64,000 nucleotides of DNA from Antitrichia curtipendula (lineage: Eukaryota; Streptophyta; Bryopsida; Hypnales; Leucodontaceae), in the NCBI GenBank assembly GCA_951230915.1, contig OX579641.1:22360254-22424253 (forward strand). Reading direction: 5' to 3'. Made by a program: the position numbers and the translations under genes. The notes beneath the pieces were generated by a model. It was not told the origin of the DNA and ran no database searches. It saw only the letters and a list, made by a program, of their open reading frames with translations. Of the stretch, positions 47,085 through 58,489 are shown piece by piece. Every line of letters starts with the position of its first letter. Position 1 is the stretch's first letter.

Positions 47085-49614
47085 TCACTGAAATCCATGG
47101 CCGGAGGAGCTCTGCGCATGCAAGTGTGGCTCACTGAAGAACTTCTCCAGTTGTCTGATAATGTCGGCATCGAGGCCGAACGCCTTCTCCAGAATAATCT
47201 CTTTGATTCCTGTGCCGAAGGTGGCCAAGCCAGCGTCGGAGCGTCCGGGGTTCTGGCTGTCGAGGGCGAGGGCGGCGTGGGCGACTGTCTTGCCTGTGTT
47301 GAACTGGAAGTGCAGGAGGCCGCGAGGGAAGACCGTGATGTCGCCCTTTTGCAAAGTGGTCGACCAGAGCTTGTTTTGGGTGTCCACGAAGCCAACGAGG
47401 AGCTCGCCTTCCAGGCAGTTCAGGATCTCAGTTGCGCGCTGGTGCCAGTGGGGGACGTTCAAGCCGCCGGGGGCGAAGTCTAGACGGGCCCATGAGATCC
47501 CCTGCTTCCCCCCAAAACAACATTCGATCGCCAATCCCGTTAAAATTGGCGATATTTCCACAAAGTCAAACTGATTACGAGACAAATCTTCTCAAAGATC
47601 TTTCAGGACACCAAGACTAGAAGAGGTATAGATTTTAGTTTCAGGCCGCGCGGCCCAAGTATCGCCAATTTGACGAAATTGACGTTAACATCGATCGTCA
47701 ATTTCGAGGAATTGTCGTGAATCCTGCAAATTCCGAAGTTAAATACTGGGGACAAAAATCTACCCAAAACTCCCAAAACTAGGACTGGTGTAAATTAAAG
47801 CTTCAGTACGGGCTCAAATTTCTGAAAGGTTCCAAAGTAGTGGAATACCGCCAAGTGAATCAACCGATCGAAATTGACGTTAAGTGCTACACCAAAAAAT
47901 TCTCGAATGTTAGTCAGAAGCGTTGGATTTACAGGAAAAAACCATGTCGATGTGAGCAAATTTAAAGGAATCATTGAGAGTGGACTACGAAAGCTACAGT
48001 AGCTAGAGTCACCGGAGGGGTGAGATCGTCAGTTTCGGTAAATTGGTGCGGAAGATTGTGACATCCGTCTGCCCAAAGCTTTGAAAATTAGGCTGGTATT
48101 GGTTTGGTGACATAGTTGAGGGATCGATTTCTGCCAACATAAACTGAATTCACGTTTCGATTGGTGGTCTGAATTGATCTACAGTGTTGAGATTTGTACT
48201 TTTTGTTGGTTTAGGGTCCCAGAGAGCCCGAGAGGGTCAGTTATGCAGTAATGGGTTGTAACGTAAGAAACTCTATTATTTATGACAAAGAGGATAATCC
48301 TTTCTGAGCTATGTTTTTGTAAATTGTGATTAGCTAATTAGCTAGAGTGATAGGAATCATAGAATTGGCTTGAAACTTGAAAGTTGCATTCTCATGTATA
48401 AAAAATGTACTAGTCAGATGCTAAATTTAGAATACTAGACAAAATACGTAAGTTGTAACAATTCCTTTAGCTTTGAAAAAGCAAAAGGAGAGTCACTTAG
48501 TTTTTTGCCCAAGTGAGTGACGAGTCTGAAGGGCTGGGACGCTAGTTTTACGCTAGGACGGGTCAAACGAATAAAAGCAATAAGTTAAAGCACTCTCATT
48601 GGCTAAGAGTTTAGAAAATGGTCCCAGCTTGATTGATAAGCGCTCCGAATTTTGATTTACTGGCTTGGCCGGCCCCAAGTGTAAAGCGCCTCTCAGGCTC
48701 TCATCAATTACATACACAAAAATCAAACACTAATTCCTGGGTTCTTTCCTTCTTCAGAATGTGTCGTTTTCATTTGTTACGGACACCTTAAATTCCATGA
48801 CGTACAATTAATTCTAGTTTTTTTGGGTTTTTTTTTTAAACAAATGAAAGCGAGCTATTTAATTCTAGCTTTCAGTTAGCCCTTCAGACTCGTCAATACC
48901 GTTAAACCTGAGAAATATTGACAGTCAACTACATATTGCAGCACGTACTAGAGAAAAGAAACCAAGTGCTGCACTGAATCACATTTACCACATGAGAATC
49001 CAACTAATTAAGATACTCTCCCTGTAACGTCAATTAATTTCGTTAAATTGGCGATGCTCTACAGACCAAAACTTGTGACATATATCTTCATAATGGTCAA
49101 ATCTCAGGGCCCTAAACTAGGGCAGGTTTAGATTTTGGTTTCAGGCCGCGCGGCCTGAACTGCGACACAGTAATGAAACATCGTCAATTTAACGGTAGTG
49201 ACGTTCTGTGCTGTGCTGTACTGTGCACTTCTCTATGATCGACATAGGCTAGTACGTTGCAATTAGCAAGTAAAAATTAACGTGTGTAGCATGAAATCGA
49301 AAACGCAACAACATGAATCATACTATACATACCTGGGCGTTGATTCCTGGGAACTGCCTTACGAAAGCTGTCTGCAAGGGCGCACCAAAGGAGGTGTTCA
49401 AGTTGCCCTGCTTCCTTAGACCCCGAAAGGTGAAATCCTCCGAATCCGCTTTCGCTGGGTCCTTGCAAGGAAAGCCGTTCACGAACACCTTGCTGGATAG
49501 ATCAGCCACACAGAAGTCCTGCAACGGGTCGGCGTCTGCGCCATCGACCACACGCACAGTGGCCAAGAGCGCCACTGTCAGCACCACAACTACCCCAAAT
49601 TTCCCCATCGCCAT
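47085..49614 (-). CDS. Germin-like protein, cupin family, two exons
   Basis: Exon 1 is 49614-49333 (94 codons) and exon 2 is 47501-47085 (138 codons plus TGA); the join gives 232 residues. The donor is CAG then GTATGT and the acceptor AAGCAG, phase 0, placed within FPGINAQ-GISWARLDF. Residues 1-25 are a signal peptide, so the protein is secreted to the cell wall. C35 and C50 are the conserved disulphide pair. Germin box 1 is PHWHQRATEI and box 2 is GDITVFPRGLLHFQF; the metal ligands are H112, H114, E119 and H158, with the family's usual 46-residue spacing from first to last His. KGD (146-148) sits where many germins have KGE or RGD. Members bind Mn and act as oxalate oxidase, superoxide dismutase or in wall structure; which applies here cannot be told. 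Trp113 between the two His is unusual (mostly Thr). A longer open frame upstream of exon 2 is intron. Confidence 0.93.
47535..47695. mobile_element. Palindrome-bearing TIR repeat in germin intron
   Basis: Ends are CCCGTTAAAATTGGCGAT on the left and ATCGCCAATTTGACGAAATT on the right. The centre has TTTCAGGCCGCGCGGCCC. It is a relative of the clearer copy at 49026-49206 in the same intron. Confidence 0.55.
49026..49206. mobile_element. Palindrome-bearing TIR element, best copy, 181 bp
   Basis: It begins AACGTCAATTAATTTCG, continues TTAAATTGGCGATG, and closes with CATCGTCAATTTAACGG and GACGTT. CTGT flanks both sides (a possible 4-bp duplication). Inside, the order is AAAACTTGTGACATATATC, then ACTAGGGCAGGTTTAGATTT, then a perfect 12-bp GC palindrome GGCCGCGCGGCC with CAGG/CCTG around it. 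Relatives are found at 47535, 53317, 54768, about 55107-55410 and 55660-55800. Confidence 0.6.
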
Positions 49615-49624
49615 CGATCGTCGA

Positions 49625-49887
49625 TCAATATATCAGTCGCAACTCGGTTCGGTCTAGATCGATAGGCTGAGTAACTATAGGCAGAATGCTAAGTACACTC
49701 GAACCCGGTAGACTACTAGTACTCGTAGTATGCGGTGGGGACTCATGGATGAATTGAAGCGGAGCTGGCCTTATATTTATATAGTGGAGTGTTCGATCGA
49801 TCACACGTTCGACCGGGTTCCCGAAGTCAATTGCAACTAGCTAGCTGCCTGGATAGTCACGGCGGCTTCATTTCAAACATGAAGTTG
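49625..49887 (-). promoter_or_regulatory. Germin-like promoter block (copy 1)
   Basis: The region upstream of the start codon contains GGTCTAGATCGATAGGCTGAG, the TATA box and GTTCGATCGATCAC. The whole block recurs at 57089-57377 with scattered changes. Confidence 0.6.
49774..49783 (-). promoter_or_regulatory. TATA box of germin-like gene
   Basis: On the minus strand the sequence reads TATATAAATA, about 160 bp upstream of the start codon. It is kept in the second copy of this promoter (57.2 kb) as CATATAAATA. Confidence 0.55.
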
Positions 49888-50520
49888 AGAGTGCAGCACC
49901 CCGAGGCCAGCTTTCCTTGTTGCCGTACGGATTCTCGAGTAAAATACGCACATATGAGTATATGACACGTACACTTCGACATTGATATGTCGTGATCTTC
50001 ATAGGCTTCACTACTCCCTTAACACTGCAGATAATTCATTTGTATTGGCTTGGCTTGCAGCATACATTTCGGAAACTGCGATTTGACATTTTATTGCGTG
50101 CATGCAGGGCCTGATAGAAAGTTCGCAAATTAGTCTCGATTGTGGACGTGGTAGGACTGACTCTAACCTGACTCGATCGTCAGCTTCGTGAAGTTGACGG
50201 GATCCACTAATTTGGCTTGAGATGAATATTTACTGGCAGCCCTAATTTTTAGATTTTAGAGTTTTCGAGTACATCAAGAATCATGAATATCAAATGATCA
50301 ATTTGTGGTGCCCAGAATCGTGCCTTGAAAGGCCCTTAGGGTCCCTCTACATGATCCTATTTAGCCTTATAATTCTTTAAATGTAATTTAATATATGAAT
50401 TGTGATACATTAAAGTTATTTATGTATTACCATGATCATTATCTAATTTATTGCATACAAAAAAGTATTTGGATGTTTGTTTGTTTTTTTATCAAAAACC
50501 ATCAAACTCATAAGTCATAA

Positions 50521-50688
50521 CACAAGGAGAACAAGAGGGCGTTATCTGTTTCGTATTATATTGGAGGGTATGACTTGCCCCCTCCAACTTTTTGTTTTAA
50601 GAAAGTCTTTTTGGGGGGGGAGGCAACTCAGGCAAGTCATACCCCCAATATAATACCGTGGGAATAATGCCCTGTCGGTTGTCTTGTG
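50521..50688. mobile_element. CACTA-like fold-back MITE A, 168 bp
   Basis: It begins CACAAGG and ends CTTGTG, flanked by TAA on both sides (50518-50520 and 50689-50691). Arms of about 60 bp pair along TATTATATTGGAGGGTATG and its complement on the right, around a G-run centre. A CAC start with a 3-bp duplication fits the CACTA/EnSpm superfamily. Confidence 0.7.
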
Positions 50689-51060
50689 TAATATATTATA
50701 CTGCTGCAAAGGGCTCTTAATTAGGCCCTTCAAGGGTTAATAAAATTGTGGATATTCAGTTGAGTATTTTAATGTAAAACTTCTACAAGTTTTAGTTTAG
50801 CTTTTAAAATATTGTGTCATGTATATTTGTTTTTGAAACATATGCCGTTGGAGAACATAATAAAGCAACCACTATGTATCTACCTAGCTTTATAGAGAAT
50901 TTTGTTTAAATGATGATATTTCATATGCCATTTTCAGTTCTTCAAACCATCTAAACCGCAAAAGTGTCATCTATAAATAGTATAGTTTTTAGACCACATG
51001 GTCTGAACTTTGAAAGTGCCATCTAGAATAGACATAGATTTCAAACCGCGTGGTCTAAAA

Positions 51061-51264
51061 CACAGGGCGCTTATTTCAATCTTCGGTGTTCAATCCCCCG
51101 TGAGTCTCACTTTCTTCTGTGTATGCGTGAGCGCAACACGTGTCCAAAATTACTGTAATTAGTAAACTTTTGTAAACTTTTACAAGTGTCGCAATCACGC
51201 ATACACAGAAGAAAGTGAGACTCACGGGGGATTGAACACCGAAGACTGAAATAAGCGCCTTGTG
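51061..51264. mobile_element. CACTA-like fold-back MITE B, 204 bp
   Basis: Begins CACAGGGCGCTTATTTC and ends GAAATAAGCGCCTTGTG, with AAA on both sides (51058-51060, 51265-51267). The arms are about 78 bp and nearly perfect, including GTGTTCAATCCCCCGTGAG and its complement. The loop is short and A+T-rich. It has inserted in a worn copy of the palindrome-bearing repeat. Confidence 0.85.
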
Positions 51265-52260
51265 AAACTGTAAAAGTGCCAAAGCTTTGTAGAGTGGCGC
51301 CATTTTAACGAAATTCCCCCATCTTAGTTTGCATTTATTAATCGATGTGAAGAAAGGTTCCGTGAGTGGCATCTTCGGGATCCTTCGACGTCAGTTTGAA
51401 TTGACATCTTGCAAATGAATGACGTACGTGGGGGCGATCTGGATACAGGAAGCCTCAGTCGTATTTGTAAATTGGCGGATTCAGTGCAGCTAGCTGTGCA
51501 GGTTCCCCTACTGAAACCTCGAAGGGAAGTTCCGGCAACTTGTCTATTTCATGTACGACTAATTTCATTGAAATTGCCGAGAAAGTTCTATTCAAATTAA
51601 TTAATTCAATCAGTTGAACAAGTTTCAATAGTGAGTCAAAAATTTCAATTCATTTTCAATGCATGATTGTAGTTCAATTAGTGTGACCAAGTCGATGGAA
51701 TTTACATTAAAAGTGGATGAAAGGTGCAACAAATGTGGATATCAAATGTGGAAATAGCCTAAACTACATTACAGTGTGAATAAATGCATTCTCTTATACT
51801 CCCGGGAAAATACTGTGAACCCCAAATTTTCACGATTCCAAAATTAGTGCGAGTTAGTGATATTACTGATTTTGTGAGTGGCACACGTAGTATTGGTTAC
51901 TGTAACTTGAGTAGTCCGGCCTAAATTACACGGCACTTCAAAGTCCTGATATTTAGAGCTCCGGCACTCAAACGTCGCAATGTCGACGCTCTGACGTCCG
52001 CGCCATTTTCACGACAGTTTGCATGACCATTTGCATAATTTCAGCATGGTGTGGTTTGAACTTCTATTTCTCCATCATCATGATCAATGTTTTTATACGA
52101 CTTCTCAATTCAGGGATTGATCGACAATGCAGAAGATGAAACAGTGAGACTTGATCGAGATTAATGCATGCATGATCGAGCAGACCATGCATAGACCTAA
52201 TGATTAATACGTTATGAATCAATCAATTATTGATTAGTTTGGAGTCAAAAACAAGATAGT

Positions 52261-53774
52261 AAGTTCGACTTCAGACTCTTCAGTTTCGTGAAATTCTATG
52301 ATGAGATTCTTGTAACACTCGGATAGTTTTAAATTGAAAGCAGCAGTACAAAAGCCGGGAATCGTGAGTACGGTACTTCCACTTCAGGTGCACTTCAGGT
52401 GCACGGATTGAAAGTTGCATTTATTCCGTGGAACTTAACTCTCCGAGCGTCAATGGACGGTCGAGCAAGCAAGTACCAATCTGATGCTGCACTGATGCGG
52501 CACATACGGATGTCACGTCCATTACATTCATTAACAAAACTCCAATTTTCTCATGCGACACCACGCAAGGTTGGTTGTGCATTCATTCAAACCACGCTTT
52601 GACCTAGACAGTAGGGAACAAATTCGTCGTCATTTGCCAGCAAGCTAAGGTGGTGACAACGTCGTCAAGTATATTCGTTCCTCGATTTACTGCTACAGTG
52701 GCCACATCGCAGTGACCACTTGTGCACGTCGATCATTATTATTATTAATTTGTCATGTGAAAGTTCGATCCTGCGGGTAGCTTTGTCATGCAATCGATCA
52801 TCATCATCATTATTATTATTATTAATTTGTTGACATGTGACGGTCCGATGCTGCGGGTAGCTAGCTTTGTCATGCAATGTCAAAAGCTTCTTGCTCTTGG
52901 TCCGGACTGGTCGGAGTCCACGGAATCGTCAGCACAGCAATGATTTGGAGTTGAAAAAATGGTGAATCCATGCCAGTGCAACAAGTACTTCGAGAATCGC
53001 TGAAACTAGCTCGAGAAGCAGTTTCGTTTTAAAATATTCGAACACCAGGGATCTGGATAAGAATAGCGTCATGCCCTGTTCTGATCCACGCTCTCTTGTA
53101 CCCGACTTTGAAATTGGCTGGCTGTCGCTGAGATCCCAACTTTTGGCTTATGCATTTGGCGAGTTATGTGCACCAATTATTTCAGCTCACAAGTTTCCAA
53201 TTGCCAGAAAATGAGACTCACATGCTGTTTTTTTAAATTAGTTTCTATGCTTCCCTTGCAGAAAGATCCGAAGTTTCCAGATGATTATTTGCACTAGGAA
53301 GGTCCGGGGGAAAGAACGTCAATTTTGGTAAGTTGGCGATATTCCACAAGCCAAAACTTGTGACATATTTTTAGTTTTTTACACAAAGGTCAGGCCACAA
53401 ACTAGACTAGGACAGGTATAGATTTTGGTTTCAGACCGCGTGGCCTGAACCACGCCAAAGCAATGGAGACTCAGAGGTGGTGCTGACAAGAGGCATCCGA
53501 CTGTTTAATTAAAACGAAGCATTGCGAGGGTCCCAGCGAATATGATTTCTGTCCAGTGCTCTGAATGTCATTGTGAAGAAATTCAACATGATAACATCAC
53601 AACACTATATATAACGTAACCGGGATTGGCAATCCGTGAAGCAAAGATAATCATTATCCCCTTCGACAGAACGAAAGGTATAGATCAATTTCAAGTTAGC
53701 ACAATTAGTCAAAAGCTTGCCATTTGAACCGAAAATTAATTAAATATAATGGGAATTTAATGGAGGTTCCTTGA
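52261..53774. repeat. Tandem duplication, copy A
   Basis: Runs from AAGTTCGACTTCAGACTC to GCCATTTGAACCGAAAATTA. The sequence contains no recognised gene; a (TTA)n/(ATC)n tract lies near 52733-52832. An insertion with TGTCATGCAATCGATC near 52790 is missing from copy B. Confidence 0.8.
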
Positions 53775-53796
53775 AGTGCCGCGATTCTAGTCAAAA

Positions 53797-55100
53797 CAAG
53801 TTCGACTTCAGATCGACTCTTCAGTTTCGTAAAATTCTATGATGAGATTCTTGTAAAACTCAGATAGTTTTAAATTGAAAGCAGCAGTAGTACTGGAGAT
53901 CCAAAAGCCGGGAATCGTGAGTACGGTACTTCCACTTCAGGTGCACTTCAGGTGCACGGATTGAAAGTTGCATTTATTCCGTGGAACATAACTCTCCGAG
54001 CGTCGATGAAACGGTCGAGCAAGCAAGTACCAATCTGATGCTGCACTGATGCGGCACGTACGGACACGTCCAATACATTCCATTCCATTAAGAAAACTCC
54101 AATTTTCACATGCGACACCACGCAAGGTTGGTTATGCATTCATTCAAGCCACGCTTTGACCTAGACAGTAGGGAACACATTCGTCGTCATTTGGCAGCAA
54201 GCTAAGGTGGTGACAACGTCGTCAAGTATATTCGTTCCTCGATCTACTGCTGCAGTAGCCACATCGCAGTGACCACTTGTGCACGTCGATCATTATTATT
54301 ATTAATTTGTATCCTGCGGGTATCTGGCTTTGACATGCAATGTCAAAAGCTTCTTGCTCTTGGTCCGGACTGGTCGGAGTCCACGGAATCGTCAGCACAG
54401 CAATGATTTGGAGTTGAAAAAATGGTGAATCCATGCCATCGAGAATCGCTGAAACTAGCTCGAGAAGCAGTTTCGTTTAAAAAAATTCGAACACCAGGGA
54501 TCTGGATAAGAATGGCGTCATGCCCTGTTCTGATCCACGCTCTCTTGTACCCGACTATGAAATTGGCTGGCTGTCGCTAAGATCCCAACTTTTGGCTTGT
54601 GCATTTGGCGAGTTATGTGCACCCATTATTTCAGCTCACAAGTTTCCAATTGCCTGAAAATGAGACTCACATGCTGTTTTTTTTAAATTAGTTTCCATGC
54701 TTCCCTTGCAGAAAGATCCGAAGTTTCCAGATGATTATTTGCACTAGGAAGGCCCGGGGGAAAGAACGTGAACTTCGTTAAGTTGGCGACATAACCGGTA
54801 ATCCACAAGCCAGAACTTGTGACATATATCTATTTCCAGAGCACAAACTAGGACAGATATAGATTTTTGCGATGGTCCCTGCGAATGTTGACGCAGTGTG
54901 GTTTCTGCACAGTGCTCTGAATGTCAAAGTGAAGAAACTCAACATGACAACATGACAACACTCTAACGTAACCGGGATTGGCAATCCGTGAAGGAAAGAT
55001 AATCTTTCGGTCTCCCCTATGACAGAATGAAAGGTATAGATTAATTTAAAGTTAGCACAATTAGTCGAAAGCTTGCCATTTGAACCGAAAATTAAATGGC
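53797..55100. repeat. Tandem duplication, copy B
   Basis: Follows copy A in the same orientation with high similarity, for example GTGAGTACGGTACTTCCAC, CCACTTCAGGTGCACTTCAG and GCCTGGTCCGGACTGG-like blocks. About 90 bp near 54310 and about 100 bp near 54870 are missing relative to copy A, which explains its shorter length. Confidence 0.8.
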
Positions 55101-55106
55101 ATGGAG

Positions 55107-55412
55107 GTAACGTTAATTTCGTTAAGTGGCGTGATCCAGCGCCAAAACTTGTGGCATGAATGTTCATGAAGGTCTTAATTTTAGGATAGGTATTGATTTA
55201 TGTTTCAAAGCACACATTGAAAGGTGCCAAAGTATTGAATGTGAATTTCGTTAAATTGTCAGTATGCCTGAAGTCAAAACTTGTGACACATATCTTAGCC
55301 TCTTAGGCCAAGGTCTAATTTTAGGCCACACACTGGGATTGCTACAGATTTGGATTTTAGGCCTGAACCACGCCAAAGTAATGAAATATATCGCCAATTC
55401 AACAAATTGAGG
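55107..55412. repeat. Palindrome-bearing repeats, two worn copies
   Basis: AACGTTAATTTCGTTAAG at 55107 and GAATTTCGTTAAATTGTC near 55243 start two relatives of the 49026 element. The second ends at ATCGCCAATTCAACAAATTG near 55390. Confidence 0.5.
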
Positions 55413-55414
55413 CT

Positions 55415-55618
55415 AACCCTTAAAGGACAGGCTGGTGACCGTGGAAATCATCCTTTTGGTTATCATGTGAATCATTCTTTTTTTTTTAAATGCAAAAGCA
55501 TTCAAATTACTTCCCTTTTCACAACAAAATTTTGAGTATGAATAGTTGAACTTCTATCCTACTTGAAGGATTCTCTGTCATCCATTGGACGCCAAACATC
55601 TTCTTTGACGTTTAAGGA
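55415..55618 (+). mobile_element. Family 3 MITE, about 205 bp
   Basis: Begins TAACCCTTAAAGGACAGG and ends GACGTTTAAGGA before TTAA (55619-55622). It contains GGTGACCGTGGAAATCATCC and TTTTGAGTATGAATAGTTG. It is inserted directly beside a palindrome-bearing repeat. Confidence 0.65.
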
Positions 55619-55622
55619 TTAA

Positions 55623-56720
55623 ATGAAGAGCCTTATTTATGCCGAAGCCAAGGACCAGATCAATTTGTTTAATTTGACAATATTCCACAAACCAAAATTT
55701 TTGACATATATCTTTTCAAAGGTCTAATTTCAGACCAACAACTAGCATAAATAATTAAAGATTTTGGTTTGAAGCTAAAGTAATGGACTATTGGCAATTT
55801 TTCAAATGAATGTTGTAGTGTTGTACAAGTGATGGAATGTCAATTTTTTTAACCCTTCAAAGCCTAAAAGTCTTTTATGGTCGTATAGCATATTAATAGA
55901 CAATTTCATTAAAATGGCAATATTTTTTTTAAATAGCATGAAAACAGTTCAAAATAGCCATTCTAAATCTATACCTATCCTAGATGGTTCATAACACCCG
56001 TTCTGAAATCTACACCTCTCCTAGATGGTGAAGATGGCACACCGTCAAAGTGGCACATGGAATACCGCCATTTTAATGAAATTGCTCATATTATGAATTT
56101 GGTGGTGTTTGATCATAAAAACATTGACCAAATACTTTTCAATACAAAATAAATTAATGATCATGATAATACAAAAATAACAATTAATCATTTATCATAT
56201 ATTAAATCACAACTAAAGAGTTATAAGGCTAAATACGGGTTGTATAGAGAGACCCCGAAGGGCTAAGGGCTTTTTAAGGGTTACCTGGTACTAGTATTCG
56301 TCACGTCACCTTCCATAGGTAGGATTTTTATATATTCCTAGATGTATAGATATAGTCTGTACACATAAGTCCCATAGTTTGGCGCCGGGTTCGGGGCCAC
56401 TTTCACGAGTTTGACGACGTTCTTCAAGGTGACAAGTTACTAGTTGCAAGTGCAGTCCGACATGCGCACGACGCGCATTAAGTTATTATTAATGTGTATG
56501 TAACGTACGTAGGGCCGAGTCGCTGCAGCAAGTTGGCGGTGCTGAATCTGATCAAATGTGGCGCGCTAGCCGCGACTGAAAGAAAATTCATGAACTCCGG
56601 TCGTTCGGAGGAGCCATGCCGGTGCACGCACATGATTCAGAGTTGCCCGTTGTCAGAAAGTTGCCGTTGTCTGTCAAGGTCCCACATCAGAGTGCACAAG
56701 ACTAGTTGTGGCTAGATAGT
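55623..56720. other. Repeat-rich spacer
   Basis: A further worn palindrome-bearing repeat lies at about 55660-55800. The part 55860-56280 resembles the inverse of 50340-50760 (TTATAAGGCTAAATA, AAATACTTTT). No gene was recognised. Confidence 0.4.
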
Positions 56721-57088
56721 CAATGTAGACAAGTCTGGTTTTTCTTGGCATGGGTCGGAGATTGTGCGGAGTGCCGCACAGGAGTCTCATAATGCGTTCC
56801 CGGTGTCAAAATTCCCGGGGAGTTTCACTTTCCCCGGTGTTCCCAGTGTACGACACACCGGGGAAAGTGGAACTCACCGGGAATTTTGACACCGGGAACG
56901 CAATATGAGCCCCCTGTGCCGGAATCCGGAGAAGTAGCCCATAACACTGTTGAATTTCAACAATGGAGTGATCTATCGATCGAGTTTGACTGCGTCATTT
57001 GAGTCCAAGCAGTAAAAGATAATTTCATTGACTGTAAAGTTAGATAGTGATTCTTGCTTTGATACCCTGCCCATTGTATGCGGAACTT
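56721..57088. repeat. Duplicated segment carrying an insertion (copy 1)
   Basis: GACAAGTCTGGTTTTTCTTGG through GCCCATTGTATGCGGAAC matches 58209-58437. The only large difference is the fold-back element at 56777-56918. Confidence 0.75.
56777..56918. mobile_element. CACTA-like fold-back MITE C, 142 bp
   Basis: Begins CACAGGAG and ends CCCCCTGTG, with CCG on both sides (56774-56776 and 56919-56921). Arms of about 65 bp pair through TGCGTTCCCGGTGTC and AATTCCCGG. The copy at 58.2 kb has the empty site (GAGTGCCGG uninterrupted), which confirms both ends and the 3-bp duplication. Confidence 0.88.
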
Positions 57089-57377
57089 TGATATCAGTCG
57101 CAACTCGCAAGTCGGTTCGATCTAGATCGATAGGCTGAGTAATTAATGGAAGATGCGAGTAAGACTCTTTCCGGTAAATTACTAAATAATCATAGTATGC
57201 GATGGGGACTCATGGATGGATTGAAGCGGAGCTGTCCTTGTATTTATATGGTGGAGTGTTCGATCGATCACGGGTTCGACCGGGTTCCTGAAAGCATGGG
57301 AACGAAGTCAATTGCAAAGTGCAAACAGCGAGCTACCTGCCCGGATAGTCATGGCGGCTTCATTTGAGACAGGAAGT
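57089..57377 (-). pseudogene. Orphan copy of the germin-like promoter
   Basis: ATATCAGTCGCAACTCG, TCTAGATCGATAGGCTGAG, GGGGACTCATGGATG and TGGAGTGTTCGATCGATC repeat the block at 49625-49887 in the same orientation. The germin coding sequence expected at lower coordinates is absent; the duplicated segment 56721-57088 is there instead. It is a truncated duplicate and would transcribe non-germin sequence if active. Confidence 0.75.
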
Positions 57378-57399
57378 TAACCCTAGAGCGACCTGATAC

Positions 57400-58080
57400 A
57401 TGATAGAAGTGGAAAGCGGACGTTTCTGAGGATGATTTGGGATGGACCATGTTTGGAAACGCCCGTCTGCAGAGTGCCGACGAGGTCAAATGTAACCGCT
57501 GGATCTTCTCAGTCAGCATGAAGAGGATGGGAATCCGAAAATGAATTCAGAAAAAACGGAGTGCCCTTGAAGATCATGAGGTTTGACCGTCGTTTTTGCA
57601 ACGTTGACTTCATCGGGCAGGGGCGATGTTGCGCAAAAAGCATGCCCTGTCGATCATGCAAATGGTCGGAAAAATACAAGGATAATTGTAGTGTGCAGGG
57701 ATGGCGACAAGAAAGGGAGAGTATGAACTCTTCATGAAGACATTGAATTCCTTGGGTTCGTGCCTTCGGGAAGAACAGAAGAACGTGAACTTCTGATCTG
57801 CCCCACGAAAATGCCGCAGGTGCCTGACGGGGAATATGCGAGCTCCTGTGCTGGCAGCCCAAGCACACAGCTGGAAGTGCCGAAGTCAAAGAAATATTAA
57901 GAAATGCGTAACTGCTGATGTCAGGCATCGATCGACATGCGCCACATTCTCACCTTCCTCGGAGTTCCCACTATTTTCCTGAGCGGTGAAACCGCGCTTC
58001 ACCGGAGAAATTGTGAGACGTCGATAAACAATTCTCCCGTGCCGTATATATGACCGCAACAAAGTGCCATGTGGCATTCC
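57400..58080. other. Gene-like stretch, unassigned
   Basis: Composition is balanced. Plus-strand frames of 30-55 codons follow each other with frame changes (one has CKWSEKYKDNCSVQGW), as expected for a worn exon. A 139-codon minus-strand frame (57928-57509) overlaps. Neither could be assigned to a family. Confidence 0.3.
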
Positions 58081-58204
58081 CATGTTACGAACTGATCATT
58101 CTTTATGCACTCGATCAGAGAGGAGTGCTGAAATTAATTATTGAGTAATTCCGGAATCACCTGCCCACATTTTCTCCCTCGCACACGTCAGCGACGACGG
58201 AACA

Positions 58205-58437
58205 ATTTAGACAAGTCTGGTTTTTTCTTGGCATGGGTGGGAGACGTGATTGTGCGGAGTGCCGGATTTCGATCCGGAGAAGTCCATAACACTGTTCAAC
58301 GATGGAATGATCGATCGATTTTGGCTGCATGCGTCGTTTAATTGAGTCCAAGCAAGAAAACATAAATTTATTTATTATAAAGCAAGGTAGACAGTGATTC
58401 TTGCTTTGATACCATGGGCATTGCATGCGGAACACTT
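58205..58437. repeat. Duplicated segment with empty insertion site (copy 2)
   Basis: Second copy of 56721-57088. It reads GTGCGGAGTGCCGGATTTCG without the fold-back element, so it preserves the pre-insertion state. Confidence 0.75.
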
Positions 58438-58489
58438 TCTCATGCTTGTTATCGGAACCCCATTTTCACTGGGAACTCTGAGTGGAGTA

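Noticed and set aside
47079..47574. Plus-strand frames of 134 and 137 codons
   Set aside because: They are antisense shadows of germin exon 2.
47502..47585. In-frame extension upstream of germin exon 2
   Set aside because: It is open but does not resemble germins; joining exon 1 directly to GISWARLDF restores the family sequence.
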